This document shows positions 1 through 8,688 of a DNA stretch of 64,000 bases, piece after piece. How positions within the stretch are numbered: the first letter of the stretch is position 1; each line of letters opens with the position of its first letter. Source of the stretch: Streptomyces bicolor. GTDB taxonomy: Bacteria > Actinomycetota > Actinomycetes > Streptomycetales > Streptomycetaceae. The translations under genes were made by a program, and so were the position numbers. The notes below the pieces were generated by a model. The model saw only the letters and a program-made list of their open reading frames with translations, was not told the origin of the DNA and made no database searches. The stretch lies in assembly GCF_000719285.1 (NCBI RefSeq), contig NZ_JOFS01000033.1:38408-102407 (forward strand), given 5' to 3'.

Positions 1-359
1 CTTGCTACCGGCGAGTAACACCATAGCAAGTCCGTTCGGTCCGACGGGCCGAACGGAAGTAAACCCTATGTGTCCGAAGGGTGGTTGACGAAACAGGGGT
101 CTCACACACGAACGCCATAACTCCCGATACCGGCGGACGGGCCCCCGGAGTCACTCAATCACCCCAACTTCCGCTTGCTGTACGGCAATTCAGACAGTCG
201 ACGCAGAAGCGAGCAGAGTCCGGCACTTTCGAAGCGAAGTGTCGATCGACCGTGCGAGATCGGTCGATGACGGTGTGTACTGTGCTGCGAGCGCCTCGCC
301 CCACGGCCTCGGCACAGCCCTGCCCGACCGCTCCCGAACCGACCCTGGGAACCGACTCG
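1..359. other. Upstream region of the conservon operon with two hairpins
   Basis: No convincing gene is seen before the cvnA start. Two inverted repeats sit at the left edge: CTTGCTA (1-7) with TAGCAAG (24-30), and a 9-bp pair TCCGTTCGG (31-39) with CCGAACGGA (49-57). The second could terminate an upstream gene or act as an operator. The cvnA frame is open back to position 81, but that stretch lacks the membrane segment expected at a CvnA N-terminus, so it is treated as leader and promoter. Confidence 0.5.
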
Positions 360-2000
360 ATGATCGAACTACCGGACCTGGCGACCGGCGGTCTCGCCGT
401 CGGCATGCTGTCCGCGCTCGCCTTGGGCGGCGGGCTGCTGCGCGCACAGCGGCAACAGGCGCGGCAGCGGGCCGAGATCGCCGCGTTGCGACAGCAACTC
501 CATGACGCGCTCCAGGCGTTGACGGCCGAGGTCGAGCATCTGGCGGCGCAACGGCTTCCGGCCGCCGCCCGGCAGTTGGCGCATCCGCACGTCGCCGTGC
601 CGGGTCCGCTGCGTCCGCAGACCTCGGGGACAGCGCTGGGCCTCGCCCTGGAGAACGTCCTGTCCGGACTGCGCACCGAGCTCACCGCGCAGCGCACCCG
701 CGTCGACGCGGCCGCACAGGCCGGCATGCGCGGGGCGACACGCGAGATCCAGGCGGCACTGTACCGGCTGCAGGACGCGTTGCGGGGGCTTCAACAGCAG
801 TACGACGACCCCGAGTTGGCGCAGACGCTGTTCCGGCTCGACCACGAGAACGAGCAGTCGCTGCGGCGCGCCCAGGTCACCGCGGTGGTGTGCGGAGCCT
901 GGGTCGGGCTCGCCCGCGAGGAGTCGCATCTCGTGGACGCGGTGACCGGCGGCCAGGCCCGGCTCGCGGGCTACCACCGGGTCCGGGTCCACAACCACCT
1001 GGCGGCGGGGACCGGGCTGGTGTCCCACGCCGTCGAGCCGGTCGCGATCATCGTCGCCGAACTCCTCGACAACGCCCTGCGGCATTCCGCGCCCGACACG
1101 GACGTCGTGGTCAACCTGGAGCACGTCCACCACGGCGCCTGTGTCACGATCGACGACGCGGGCCTCGGCATGACCCAGGACGAACGGGCCCGCGCCCAGC
1201 GGCTGGTGGCGGGTTCCGAGCCGATCCTCCTCACCGAGCTGGGCGATCCGCCGCGCATGGGGCTCGCCGCGATCGGGCAGCTGACCCGGCAGTTCGACCT
1301 GGGCGTGGACCTGTCGTCGCCGTCACCGTACGGCGGGGTGCGGGCGGTGCTGCGGGTCGACAGCCACCTGCTCAGCCGTATCGACCCGGTCGAGCGACCG
1401 CCCGCGGCCAGCGCGCCACGCTCCACACGCAAGGCCACCCGCGACGAAGCGTCCGTCAGCTCCGGGGACGAGGCATCCGCCGGCTCCGGGAGCGAAGCAT
1501 CCGTCGGCCCGAAGGCGGGGAAGGCCGGCGCCGCACAGGCCGCGGAGACCGGCGCCGCGCACGACGGGGCGTCCGTCGGCTCCCGTGATGACGAGCCCGG
1601 CGGCGCCCGCGGTGACGAACCCATCCGCGCCCGTGGTGAGACGTCCGGCACCTCGCACGGATACGGCGCCGAGCACGATCCCGACGCCTCCGGCACCGCG
1701 TCCGGGCATCACGCTCCGCGCGAAGCCGGCGGACTGCCCCAGCGCCGGCGTCGCACTCGGGTGCCCCCGGCATCCGGTGACACGCCCGCACCTCGGCCCG
1801 ACGTACGCAGCCCGGAGCGGGCCGCCGCCGCGCTGGGCGCGCTGCAGGCCGGGACGTCCGCCGCCCGGTCGTCGGCCGGCGAGCGCACCGGCGACGCCGC
1901 CACGCCCGTACCGGAAGCCGTCCGGGCGACGCGGGAGCGGGGCGAGACCACCACCGACGACCTCGATCAGACCGACCATGAAGGGGGAACGGCTCGATGA
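360..2000 (+). CDS. cvnA: Conservon sensor-like histidine kinase (CvnA-type)
   Basis: Membrane-anchored sensor-kinase-like protein of a conservon, the four-gene module thought to work like a G-protein-coupled sensor. The chosen ATG gives 546 residues, begins with a hydrophobic segment (about 8-27) and has GGGA about 8 nt upstream. A helical linker (about 30-230) precedes a GHKL ATPase domain: AELLDNALRHSAP is the N box and DDAGLGM and MGLAAIGQL are the G boxes. A classical phospho-acceptor His box is not evident, as in other CvnA proteins. The last 200 residues are a low-complexity Ala/Ser/Gly/Arg tail. The stop overlaps the cvnB start (ATGA), so the genes are translationally coupled. Confidence 0.85.
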   Translation: MIELPDLATGGLAVGMLSALALGGGLLRAQRQQARQRAEIAALRQQLHDALQALTAEVEHLAAQRLPAAARQLAHPHVAVPGPLRPQTSGTALGLALENVLSGLRTELTAQRTRVDAAAQAGMRGATREIQAALYRLQDALRGLQQQYDDPELAQTLFRLDHENEQSLRRAQVTAVVCGAWVGLAREESHLVDAVTGGQARLAGYHRVRVHNHLAAGTGLVSHAVEPVAIIVAELLDNALRHSAPDTDVVVNLEHVHHGACVTIDDAGLGMTQDERARAQRLVAGSEPILLTELGDPPRMGLAAIGQLTRQFDLGVDLSSPSPYGGVRAVLRVDSHLLSRIDPVERPPAASAPRSTRKATRDEASVSSGDEASAGSGSEASVGPKAGKAGAAQAAETGAAHDGASVGSRDDEPGGARGDEPIRARGETSGTSHGYGAEHDPDASGTASGHHAPREAGGLPQRRRRTRVPPASGDTPAPRPDVRSPERAAAALGALQAGTSAARSSAGERTGDAATPVPEAVRATRERGETTTDDLDQTDHEGGTAR

Positions 2001-2419
2001 CCAGCCGCGATGCGGGAGACACGGCGTGGGTGCTCGAACCGATCCTGCAGGTACCGCACGTGGTGGCCGCCGTACTGCTCACCCGGGACGGGCTGGTGAC
2101 CGGGTACACGGACGCGCTCACGCGGCCCTCGGCAGAGCGGGTGGCCGCGATCACGAGCACCGTGCAGGGGGCGTGCCGTACCGCGGCGGCCGCGTTCGCG
2201 GACCGGGAGCGGGCCGAGGTGCGGCAGGTGGTCATCGAGTCGGACCACGGCTATGTGCTGATCGTGCCGACGGACCACGGTACGTGCGTGGCCGCGTACG
2301 GGGACGAGGAGGTGCGCCTGGATCTGCTCGCGCACCGGGTGCACTCGCAGGTGGCCCGGCTGGGTGAGAAGGCGATGGCCGCCGCGCCCCGAGGTGCCGA
2401 CGGCGGCGCGCCGGCATGA
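1997..2419 (+). CDS. cvnB: Roadblock/LC7 domain protein (CvnB-type)
   Basis: A 140-residue roadblock/LC7 protein, the second conservon component, expected to bind the CvnD GTPase and the membrane sensor. The fold is suggested by the alternating hydrophobic pattern around VVAAVLLTRDGLVTGYTD near the start and YVLIVPTDHGTCVAAYGDEE near residues 84-103. Length is typical of bacterial MglB-like proteins. It overlaps cvnA by 4 nt and cvnC by 4 nt (ATGA), the tight coupling expected if the products form one complex. Confidence 0.9.
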   Translation: MTSRDAGDTAWVLEPILQVPHVVAAVLLTRDGLVTGYTDALTRPSAERVAAITSTVQGACRTAAAAFADRERAEVRQVVIESDHGYVLIVPTDHGTCVAAYGDEEVRLDLLAHRVHSQVARLGEKAMAAAPRGADGGAPA

Positions 2420-2778
2420 CCGGCCGGCGTGGCGGCCGCCCGCTGGTCCCGGCGTATCTGTCGACCGGCGGCGTGGCCCGGCCCAGCCGACCCCACCTGG
2501 AGCGGCTGTCCGTGCTCATGGGCACCCGCACGCCGGCCCCGGCCGGTCTGCCCGCCGCCCAACTCGCCCTGCTGGACGCCCTGGACGAAGGTTCGCTGAC
2601 GGTGGTGGAGGCCGCCGCACTGCTGCGGTTGCCGGTGTCCGCGGTGCGCGTGCTCGCGGCCGAGCTCATCGACCGGGAACTGGTTCAGTCCCGTCCCCCG
2701 ATCCCGCCCGCCGGACGCTTCGACCCCGACCTGCTGAAGAGAGTGGCCGATGGCCTTCGCGCCCTCAAACACACCTAG
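2416..2778 (+). CDS. cvnC: DUF742 protein (CvnC-type)
   Basis: A 120-residue DUF742 protein, third conservon component. It contains RPLVPAYLSTGG near the N-terminus and a winged-helix-like C-terminal half in which VVEAAALLRLPVSAVRVL resembles a helix-turn-helix, followed by ELIDRELVQSRPP. The gene starts within the cvnB stop and runs 29 nt into cvnD. Its biochemical role is not established in the family; position and size make the assignment secure even though the molecular activity is open. Confidence 0.88.
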   Translation: MTGRRGGRPLVPAYLSTGGVARPSRPHLERLSVLMGTRTPAPAGLPAAQLALLDALDEGSLTVVEAAALLRLPVSAVRVLAAELIDRELVQSRPPIPPAGRFDPDLLKRVADGLRALKHT

Positions 2779-3379
2779 CGCTCCCCCGCGTCCCACCGAG
2801 GACATCCACCTCCCCGACACCGCCCGGGACCTGGTCAAGATCCTGGTCGCCGGCCCGTTCGGCGTGGGCAAGACGACCCTGATCGACTCCGTCTCCGAGA
2901 TCCGGCCCCTGCACACCGAGGAGCCGCTCAGCGAGGCGTCCGCGGAGGTGGACGATCTCGCCGGGGTGCGGGACAAGACGACGACCACCGTCGCCGTCGA
3001 CTTCGGCCGGATCAGCCTGCCCGGCGGGGTCGTGCTGTACCTGTTCGGCACTCCGGGGCAGGAGCGGTTCCGGGCACTGTGGGACGACATCGCGTACGGC
3101 GCGCTGGGGGCCCTGGTCCTGGTCGACAGCCGTCGGATCGACGCGTCGTTCGACGTGCTGGGGCTGGTGGAGGAGACGGGGCTGCCGTACGCCGTCGCGT
3201 TCAACGCGTTTCCCGACGCGCCCCGGCACCACACCGAGGAGCAGTTGCGCGCCGCGCTGGACCTGGAGGCGTGCACCCCGATGGTGACCTGCGACGCGCG
3301 GGAGGCCGACTCGTCCGTCGACGCGCTGCTCGCGCTGGTCCAGCACCTGATCGACCGTCACGCTCCGGAGGGCCGGTGA
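2750..3379 (+). CDS. cvnD: Conservon small GTPase (CvnD-type)
   Basis: A 209-residue Ras-like GTP-binding protein of the MglA/CvnD group. The P-loop is GPFGVGKTTLI (about residues 34-44). Switch-II/G3 appears as LFGTPGQERFRALW, with T where many Ras proteins have D. The G4 region carries VAFNAF instead of NKxD, a usual departure in this group. The start is inside cvnC with a purine-rich GAAGAGAG about 8 nt upstream. The stop overlaps the GTG of the first P450 gene, tying the GTPase and the P450s into one operon. Confidence 0.92.
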   Translation: MAFAPSNTPSAPPRPTEDIHLPDTARDLVKILVAGPFGVGKTTLIDSVSEIRPLHTEEPLSEASAEVDDLAGVRDKTTTTVAVDFGRISLPGGVVLYLFGTPGQERFRALWDDIAYGALGALVLVDSRRIDASFDVLGLVEETGLPYAVAFNAFPDAPRHHTEEQLRAALDLEACTPMVTCDAREADSSVDALLALVQHLIDRHAPEGR

Positions 3380-4659
3380 CCCGGATGACCACCCACTCCC
3401 CCGACCGGCAGGCCTTCTCCCGCTCGGCGCCCGTGCGCCTGTGGGAGGACGGTTTCGCGCTGGATCCGTACCGCTACTACGACGCCCTGCGCGCCCAGGG
3501 CCCGGTCGGCTGGGCCGAGTTGGCGCCGGGCGTGCCGGCGTACGTCGTCACGGACCGGAGGGCGGCGCTGGATCTGCTGCACGACACGGAGACGTTCTCG
3601 CACGACCCGCGGCCGTGGGAGTCCACGGTCGCCGACGACTCGCCGGTCCTCGGCATGATGCGCTGGCGGCCCAACACACTGTTCGCCGACGGTGCGGCCC
3701 ATGTCCGGTACCGCACCTCGCTGATCGACACCTTCGACCGGATCGAGCCGCACGATCTGCGGGCACGGGTGCACTACGCGGTGCGGGTTCTGGTGGGCCG
3801 GATGGGTCCGAAGGGCGAGGCCGATCTGGTGGGCGAGTTCGCGCGGCCGCTGATGGCGCTGGTGTTCAACAACCTCTTCGGGCTGCCGGACAGCCAGAGC
3901 GACCGGCTCGACGGGGCGCTGGGCAAGATGATGGAGGGCGGCGCCGAAGCGGCCGAGGGCGAGGCCGAGTTCGGGGGTTACGTACTGGAGCTGATCGCGG
4001 CCAAGGCCGAGCGGCGGGGCGACGACCTGCCCAGCCGGCTCCTGGACCACCCCGCGGGGCTCACCCCCGAGGAGGTCACCTGGCAGGTGTTCCTCACCCT
4101 CGGCGCCGGGCACGAGCCGACGGCCAACCTGGTGTCGAACGCGCTGTCCCGCATCCTCGGCAACCCGCTCTACTACTCCACGCTGACCAGCGGGGCCCGC
4201 CCCGTGATGGACGCGGTGGTGGAGGTCCTGCACCACGAGACGCCGCTCGCCAACTACGGCATCCACTACGCCCGCGGTCCGGTGTCCTTCCACGGCACAT
4301 GGATCAGGGCCGCGGTGCCCGTGGTCGTCTCCTACGGGGCGCTCGCGCGCGCCCACAGCCCGGAAGGCATGGGAGGTACTACACCCGTCGCCGAGCGGGA
4401 GTTCACCGGCGGCCGACACCCCAGGGACGCCTCCCACCTGTCCTGGTCGGCGGGCCCGCACGCCTGCCCGGTCCGGCAGCACACCCTGCTCATCGCCACC
4501 GAGGCGATCGAGCGGCTCACCCAGTGGCTGCCCGACCTCGAGCCGGTCCTGCCACGCGCCCGCCTGACCTGGCGGCCCGGCCCCTTCCACCGCTCACTGA
4601 CCTCCCTGCCCGTCCGGTTCAGCCCCAGCTCCCCCGACCAGCCAGGAGTTCCGTCGTGA
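3376..4659 (+). CDS. Cytochrome P450 lacking the ExxR motif (CYP157-like)
   Basis: A 427-residue P450 that starts with GTG overlapping the cvnD stop. The heme-ligand loop is SWSAGPHACPVR with Cys364. The K-helix position that is ExxR in nearly all P450s reads E283-V-L-H286, so the arginine is missing. The I-helix reads GAGHEPTAN, so the usual acid-threonine pair is also altered. Loss of ExxR is a known trait of the Streptomyces CYP157 family, whose genes often sit in conservons just before a CYP154 gene, exactly as here. A longer reading in the same frame begins inside cvnD and was rejected because of the 4-nt overlap start. Substrate is unknown. Confidence 0.85.
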   Translation: MTRMTTHSPDRQAFSRSAPVRLWEDGFALDPYRYYDALRAQGPVGWAELAPGVPAYVVTDRRAALDLLHDTETFSHDPRPWESTVADDSPVLGMMRWRPNTLFADGAAHVRYRTSLIDTFDRIEPHDLRARVHYAVRVLVGRMGPKGEADLVGEFARPLMALVFNNLFGLPDSQSDRLDGALGKMMEGGAEAAEGEAEFGGYVLELIAAKAERRGDDLPSRLLDHPAGLTPEEVTWQVFLTLGAGHEPTANLVSNALSRILGNPLYYSTLTSGARPVMDAVVEVLHHETPLANYGIHYARGPVSFHGTWIRAAVPVVVSYGALARAHSPEGMGGTTPVAEREFTGGRHPRDASHLSWSAGPHACPVRQHTLLIATEAIERLTQWLPDLEPVLPRARLTWRPGPFHRSLTSLPVRFSPSSPDQPGVPS

Positions 4660-5888
4660 CCGTGACCGACCGCACCGAACGCTTCGCCATCGACCCGTTC
4701 GGCGCCGACATCGCCGGTGAGAGCGCGCGGCTGCGTGCCCTCGGCCCGATCGTGCCCGTGGAGCTGCCCGGCGGCATCCCCGCGTGGGCGCCCACCGGTT
4801 ACGACACCCTCAAGGAGCTCATCCTCGACCCGCAGGTCAGCAAGGATCCCCGGCGGCACTGGCGGCTGTGGCCCGAGATCGGCGAACACCCCTCCTGGGG
4901 GTGGATCCTGGGCTGGGTCGGCGTGGTCAACATGCTCTCGACGTACGGCGCCGACCACACCCGGCTGCGCAAGCTGGTCGCGCCGAGCTTCACCCAGCGG
5001 CGTACGGAGCTGATGCGGCCGCGCGTGGAGGCGATCACCACGGAGTTGCTCGACGCCCTCGACGACAGCGGTGCGGTGGTCGATCTGAAGGCCGGGTTCG
5101 CCCATCCCCTGCCGATGCGGATGATCTGTGAACTGTTCGGTGTGCCCGATGAGTTGACGGAGGCGACCGGGACGCTCATCGCCGCCATCATGGACACCTC
5201 CGACCCGAGTCCGGAGCACGCGGCGTTCGTGCAGCAGCAGATCGGTACGGTGCTGCCGGCGCTGATCGCGTACCGCAGCGAGCACCCCGGGGACGATCTG
5301 ACGACCGAGCTGATCCGGGTGCGTGACGAGGACGGGGACCGGCTCAGCGACGAGGAGTTGCTGTACACGCTGCTGCTGGTGATCGGCGCCGGTTTCGAGA
5401 CGACCGTCAACCTCATCGGCAACGCGGTCGTGGCCCTGCTGACCCACCCCGGGCAACTGGCGGCCGTGCTCTCCGGTGAGATCGGCTGGGACTCGGTGAT
5501 CGACGAGACGCTGCGGGTGCACCCGTCGATCGCGTCACTGCCCCTGCGGTTCGCCGTCAGCGACATCAAGGTCAGGGACGTGACCGTGCCGGCCGGGGAC
5601 GCGATCATCACGACGTACGCCGCCGCCGGACTGGACCCCGCGCACTACGGGCCGGACGCGGACGGCTTCGACGCCTCACGCGGGGCCGACGACCATCTGG
5701 CGTTCGGGATCGGGGTGCACCGGTGCGTCGGCGCCCCGCTGGCCCGCGTCGAGGCCCTGACGGCGTTGCCCGCCCTCTTCGACCGCTTCCCCGGCCTGGA
5801 GTTGGCCGTCGGGGCGGACGCGTTGCGTCAGGTGCCGTCGTTCATCGCGTTCGGCTGGCAGGAGATCCCCGTGCGTTTGCGGGCCTGA
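4656..5888 (+). CDS. Cytochrome P450 (CYP154-like)
   Basis: A 410-residue soluble P450 with all hallmark motifs: I-helix GAGFETTVN, K-helix E284-T-L-R287, and heme-binding FGIGVHRCVGAPLAR with Cys357. It starts with GTG overlapping the previous stop, and CAGGAG precedes it at a good distance. It is the last gene of the conservon operon and is followed by a strong hairpin. CYP154 members in Streptomyces often hydroxylate small hydrophobic or steroid-like substrates, but nothing here fixes the substrate. No ferredoxin gene is adjacent, so electrons must come from a partner encoded elsewhere. Confidence 0.9.
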   Translation: MTVTDRTERFAIDPFGADIAGESARLRALGPIVPVELPGGIPAWAPTGYDTLKELILDPQVSKDPRRHWRLWPEIGEHPSWGWILGWVGVVNMLSTYGADHTRLRKLVAPSFTQRRTELMRPRVEAITTELLDALDDSGAVVDLKAGFAHPLPMRMICELFGVPDELTEATGTLIAAIMDTSDPSPEHAAFVQQQIGTVLPALIAYRSEHPGDDLTTELIRVRDEDGDRLSDEELLYTLLLVIGAGFETTVNLIGNAVVALLTHPGQLAAVLSGEIGWDSVIDETLRVHPSIASLPLRFAVSDIKVRDVTVPAGDAIITTYAAAGLDPAHYGPDADGFDASRGADDHLAFGIGVHRCVGAPLARVEALTALPALFDRFPGLELAVGADALRQVPSFIAFGWQEIPVRLRA

Positions 5889-5897
5889 GGGCTTGCG

Positions 5898-5943
5898 GCG
5901 CGGAGACGCGACCGGTCCCCCGTTCCGGTCGCGTGCCTCCGCG
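5898..5943 (+). terminator. Hairpin after the conservon-P450 operon
   Basis: Directly after the second P450 stop, ACGCGACCGG (5906-5915) pairs with CCGGTCGCGT (5925-5934) across a 9-nt loop. The stem is extended by GCGGA...TCCGC with one bulge. There is no T-run, as is common for actinobacterial terminators. Confidence 0.7.
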
Positions 5944-6009
5944 GCAGGTCGAACTTACGTCTACGCGGGGGGATTGGGTATCGCGTCGATGCCCGCTGCG
6001 GGGCCCGCG

Positions 6010-6035
6010 GGACTCACCTGTGCACAGGTGAGTCC
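6010..6035. repeat. Perfect 26-bp palindrome at the end of the PucR-like gene
   Basis: The left arm GGACTCACCTGTG (6010-6022) is followed without spacer by its exact reverse complement CACAGGTGAGTCC (6023-6035). It covers the stop codon and last codons of the leftward regulator gene and lies 120 bp from the end of the rightward P450 operon. It could end transcription from both sides or bind a dimeric protein. Confidence 0.8.
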
Positions 6036-7579
6036 GGAAGGCCCGATTTGGCTGCCGCAAGTGCGGGCTGATCCAGGTCGCCCAGGGCGAGATGGGCCAG
6101 GACGACCTCGTACAGGTCGGTGCCACCGGCGAGAAGCTGCCGTTGGAGGACGGGTTCCGCGCTGCGGACGTGCTCGCGGACGGTCTGGGCGTGGACGCCG
6201 AGGCGCTGCGCGGTTCGCTCGGCGTTGCCGCCCTCGACGATCCAGGCGCGCAGGGTACGGCGCAGGTCGCGGCTGTCCTTGTCCAAGTGGGCGAGCAGGT
6301 CCTGCGCCCATGTGCGCATCGCGGGACCCGACAGCAGGTCGCACAGCGACACGGGCGCCGCTTCCGGGGCGCGGGTACCGGCCGGTGTGTCCGCCAGGCT
6401 CACCTGGATGTTGAGCGCCAGATGGACCACGGCCCGGGCCGTGAGGTCGGCGAAGTCCGTGCGCAGCAGGGCTTCCACGCGTTCCATGCGGGCGCGGACG
6501 GTGTTCCGGCTGACGCCGAGGACCTTTGCCGCGCTCACGGCGGTGAACTCCAGGCCCAGCCGGGTGGTGGCGAGCAGCTCGGCGCGGGTGTGGTGCGGCA
6601 GGGTGTCGAGCGGCCGCAGCAGGCCGTCCGTCCAGCCGCGCAGTGCCGTCGGGTCGATCAGCCGCTCGGGGTGGGTGCGTTCGGCGTAGACGGCGGCCTT
6701 GTCCGGACGGAAGTGCGCGACGGCCAGGGCGCTCACGGCCTGCCCGTACGCGGTGGCGGTGCGGGCCAGGCTGTGCCGGGCGCTGCCGCCGAGGAAGGTG
6801 CGGGGGCGCGGGCCGATCAGCGAGCGCAGTTGCCGGGCCTCGGCCTCGCCGGGCGTCACGACGATCACGTGCTCGTCCACCGCCGGGCAGAGCACGACGA
6901 GCGCCCGCTCACCCGTCACGGCGATGCACTCGTCGGCGAGCCGGTCGCGCTCCTCGGCGGTCCCTTCGACGACGTAGACGCAGGCGGAGTCCGTGTCGAG
7001 CAGGCCCGGCCACAGTCCCGCGGCGACGCGGCGCGCGGAGACGGTGTCCTCCACCATCAGCAGCTGAAGGATCGCCAGGCGCAGATCGGACGTCGCCTGT
7101 TCGAGCCGGAGGCCCGCGGCGGTCGTCTCGCCCGCCTTGAGCAGGAGTTCGATGACCTGGACGGTGTGCGTGACGATGTCGGCGGTACGCCGGTCGAAGG
7201 GTGCCTTGCGCGACACCGCGAGGACGCCCGCCGACGCGGGGTTCGGATACGCCACTCTGACCAGGCGCAGATGACGGCCCTGCCCCTCCCAGGCGGCGGA
7301 GGCGATACGGCCGGCCGCGACGGCCTCGACGAGGTGGTCGTCCAGGGGTGGCAGCGTGCCGGCGACGAGGGTGCCGGTGTGGTCCTGGAGCGCACAGACG
7401 CCCTGCACGGCGTCCGCGAGCCAGGCGACGACCCGGCGCACATCACGCCCCGTCGGCCGCAGGTGGTCCAGCAACTCCTGGGCCCACGCCGAGCCGTCGG
7501 CGTTCCTCACCCCCGCCTGCCGGACCCCGTCCTCTCTGCCAGCCACGTCGGCCTTCACCTCGTCCTGCGCTTCATCCAC
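6014..7579 (-). CDS. PucR-like helix-turn-helix transcriptional regulator
   Basis: A 521-residue DNA-binding regulator. The N-terminal half has a sensor-like region (about 40-150) with alternating hydrophobic segments and no clear ligand motif. A PucR-type HTH follows at about residues 350-390 (VLGVSRNTVRARMERVEALL). A second, similar HTH lies near the C-terminus (RLGVHAQTVREHVRSAEPVL), giving an unusual tandem arrangement. It starts with GTG. It is convergent with the conservon operon and separated from it only by hairpins, so it is not obviously that operon's regulator. Target and ligand are unknown. Confidence 0.75.
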   Translation of the reverse strand: MDEAQDEVKADVAGREDGVRQAGVRNADGSAWAQELLDHLRPTGRDVRRVVAWLADAVQGVCALQDHTGTLVAGTLPPLDDHLVEAVAAGRIASAAWEGQGRHLRLVRVAYPNPASAGVLAVSRKAPFDRRTADIVTHTVQVIELLLKAGETTAAGLRLEQATSDLRLAILQLLMVEDTVSARRVAAGLWPGLLDTDSACVYVVEGTAEERDRLADECIAVTGERALVVLCPAVDEHVIVVTPGEAEARQLRSLIGPRPRTFLGGSARHSLARTATAYGQAVSALAVAHFRPDKAAVYAERTHPERLIDPTALRGWTDGLLRPLDTLPHHTRAELLATTRLGLEFTAVSAAKVLGVSRNTVRARMERVEALLRTDFADLTARAVVHLALNIQVSLADTPAGTRAPEAAPVSLCDLLSGPAMRTWAQDLLAHLDKDSRDLRRTLRAWIVEGGNAERTAQRLGVHAQTVREHVRSAEPVLQRQLLAGGTDLYEVVLAHLALGDLDQPALAAAKSGLPDSPVHR

Positions 7580-7942
7580 GACGTACCGCTCGGGGACGTT
7601 ACCTCACCCGTACGTCGCGGTATGCCGTCGTTCGCATCGGGGACTGGGTTCCCCGTATCGCGACGCTCATCCCGACCGGCTCAGGGCGGCGAGGCCGCGT
7701 GGCGGGCGGGCGGCGACTCGTCGTTCCAGAGGCTGCCGGGGTTGCGGCCACCCCTGCGCATGGCCGCGTCATGCCGCCGTCCGCACTGCTGACGGCGGAT
7801 CATTGCGGCCACGTCCATCGGGGCGCTCCCCCGGGCAGGTTCGGCGTACGGCGGGACGAAGCCGCGCGCGCCCTTTCGCCGTACCGGGCCCGCCCGCCCC
7901 GGCCTGCGCCTGCGCCGGGCCTGAAGGGCATAGGCTCGGCGA
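7580..7942. other. Intergenic region with an 8-bp-stem hairpin
   Basis: This 363-bp gap lies between divergent genes, so it should hold both promoters. It contains CCGCCGTC (7774-7781) paired with GACGGCGG (7791-7798) over a 9-nt loop, and a short GGGGA/TCCCC dyad near 7637-7652. A leftward 45-codon reading (7681..7818) starts with ATG after a GGGGGAG-like site, but its Arg/Pro-rich translation gives no support, so it is not called a gene. Confidence 0.45.
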
Positions 7943-8563
7943 ATGGCGAAGTACTTCGACGTGCACCCCGACAACCCTCAGCCGCGCACCATCGCCCAGG
8001 TCGCCGACAGCGTCCGCTCCGGTGCGCTGATCGCGTATCCGACGGACTCCTGTTATGCGCTGGGCTGCCGGCTGGGCAGCCGTGACGGCATCGACCGGAT
8101 CCGGACCATTCGCCGCCTGGACGACCGGCACCATTTCACCCTCGTCTGCCAGGACTTCGCGCAGCTCGGCCAGTTCGTGCTGGTCGACAAGGACGTGTTC
8201 CGCGCGATCAAGGCATCGACGCCCGGCAGCTACACCTTCATCCTGCCCGCGACGAAGGAGGTGCCGCGCATGCTCCAGCATCCGAAGAAGAAGACGGTCG
8301 GCGTGCGCATCCCCGCCCACGTCGTCACCCAGGCGCTGCTCGCCGAGCTCGGGGAGCCGCTGCTGTCCAGCACGCTGCTGCTGCCCGACGAGGACGAGCC
8401 GATGACGCAGGGCTGGGAGATCAAGGACCGGCTCGATCATGTACTGGACGCGGTGGTCGACTCCGGGGACTGCGGCACCGAGCCCACCACGGTGATCGAC
8501 TTCTCGTCCGGGGAAGCCGAGATCGTACGGAAGGGGGCGGGCGACACGTCCCGCTTCGAGTAA
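7943..8563 (+). CDS. YciO/YrdC/Sua5-family protein (L-threonylcarbamoyladenylate synthase-like)
   Basis: A 206-residue single-domain YrdC-fold protein. The characteristic entry is ALIAYPTDSCYALGC (about residues 32-46), followed by IRTIRRLDDRHHFTLVCQ and PGSYTFILPATKEVP, which build the nucleotide and RNA-binding concave surface. The family includes TsaC/Sua5, which makes threonylcarbamoyl-AMP for the t6A37 modification of tRNA. The short form without a Sua5 C-terminal domain, and its lone position, fit the YciO subgroup, whose activity is weaker or undefined. It is likely paralogous to the main TsaC/Sua5 elsewhere in the genome. Confidence 0.85.
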   Translation: MAKYFDVHPDNPQPRTIAQVADSVRSGALIAYPTDSCYALGCRLGSRDGIDRIRTIRRLDDRHHFTLVCQDFAQLGQFVLVDKDVFRAIKASTPGSYTFILPATKEVPRMLQHPKKKTVGVRIPAHVVTQALLAELGEPLLSSTLLLPDEDEPMTQGWEIKDRLDHVLDAVVDSGDCGTEPTTVIDFSSGEAEIVRKGAGDTSRFE

Positions 8564-8688
8564 AGCGGTCCCCAAGGGAGACGGGGTGCCGCGGGCCCGT
8601 CCGGATGGTGCGTGCAACCATGCGTGCGGCCCGCTTCCGCCGGGTCGGCGACCCTGGTTCGCCGTGGACTGCGCAGAGAGGCACCCCC

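Noticed and set aside
3079..3375. Extended N-terminus of the first P450 reaching into cvnD
   Set aside because: The upstream 99 codons overlap the GTPase gene and look random; the GTG overlapping the cvnD stop matches the coupling seen throughout the operon.
6092..7792. Rightward open frame (566 codons) antisense to the PucR-like regulator
   Set aside because: Composition-driven shadow without recognisable motifs; the leftward regulator has two clear HTH regions.
7681..7818. Leftward 45-codon frame with a GGGGGAG-like ribosome site
   Set aside because: Arg/Pro-rich translation with no similarity to a known family; too little evidence for a gene.
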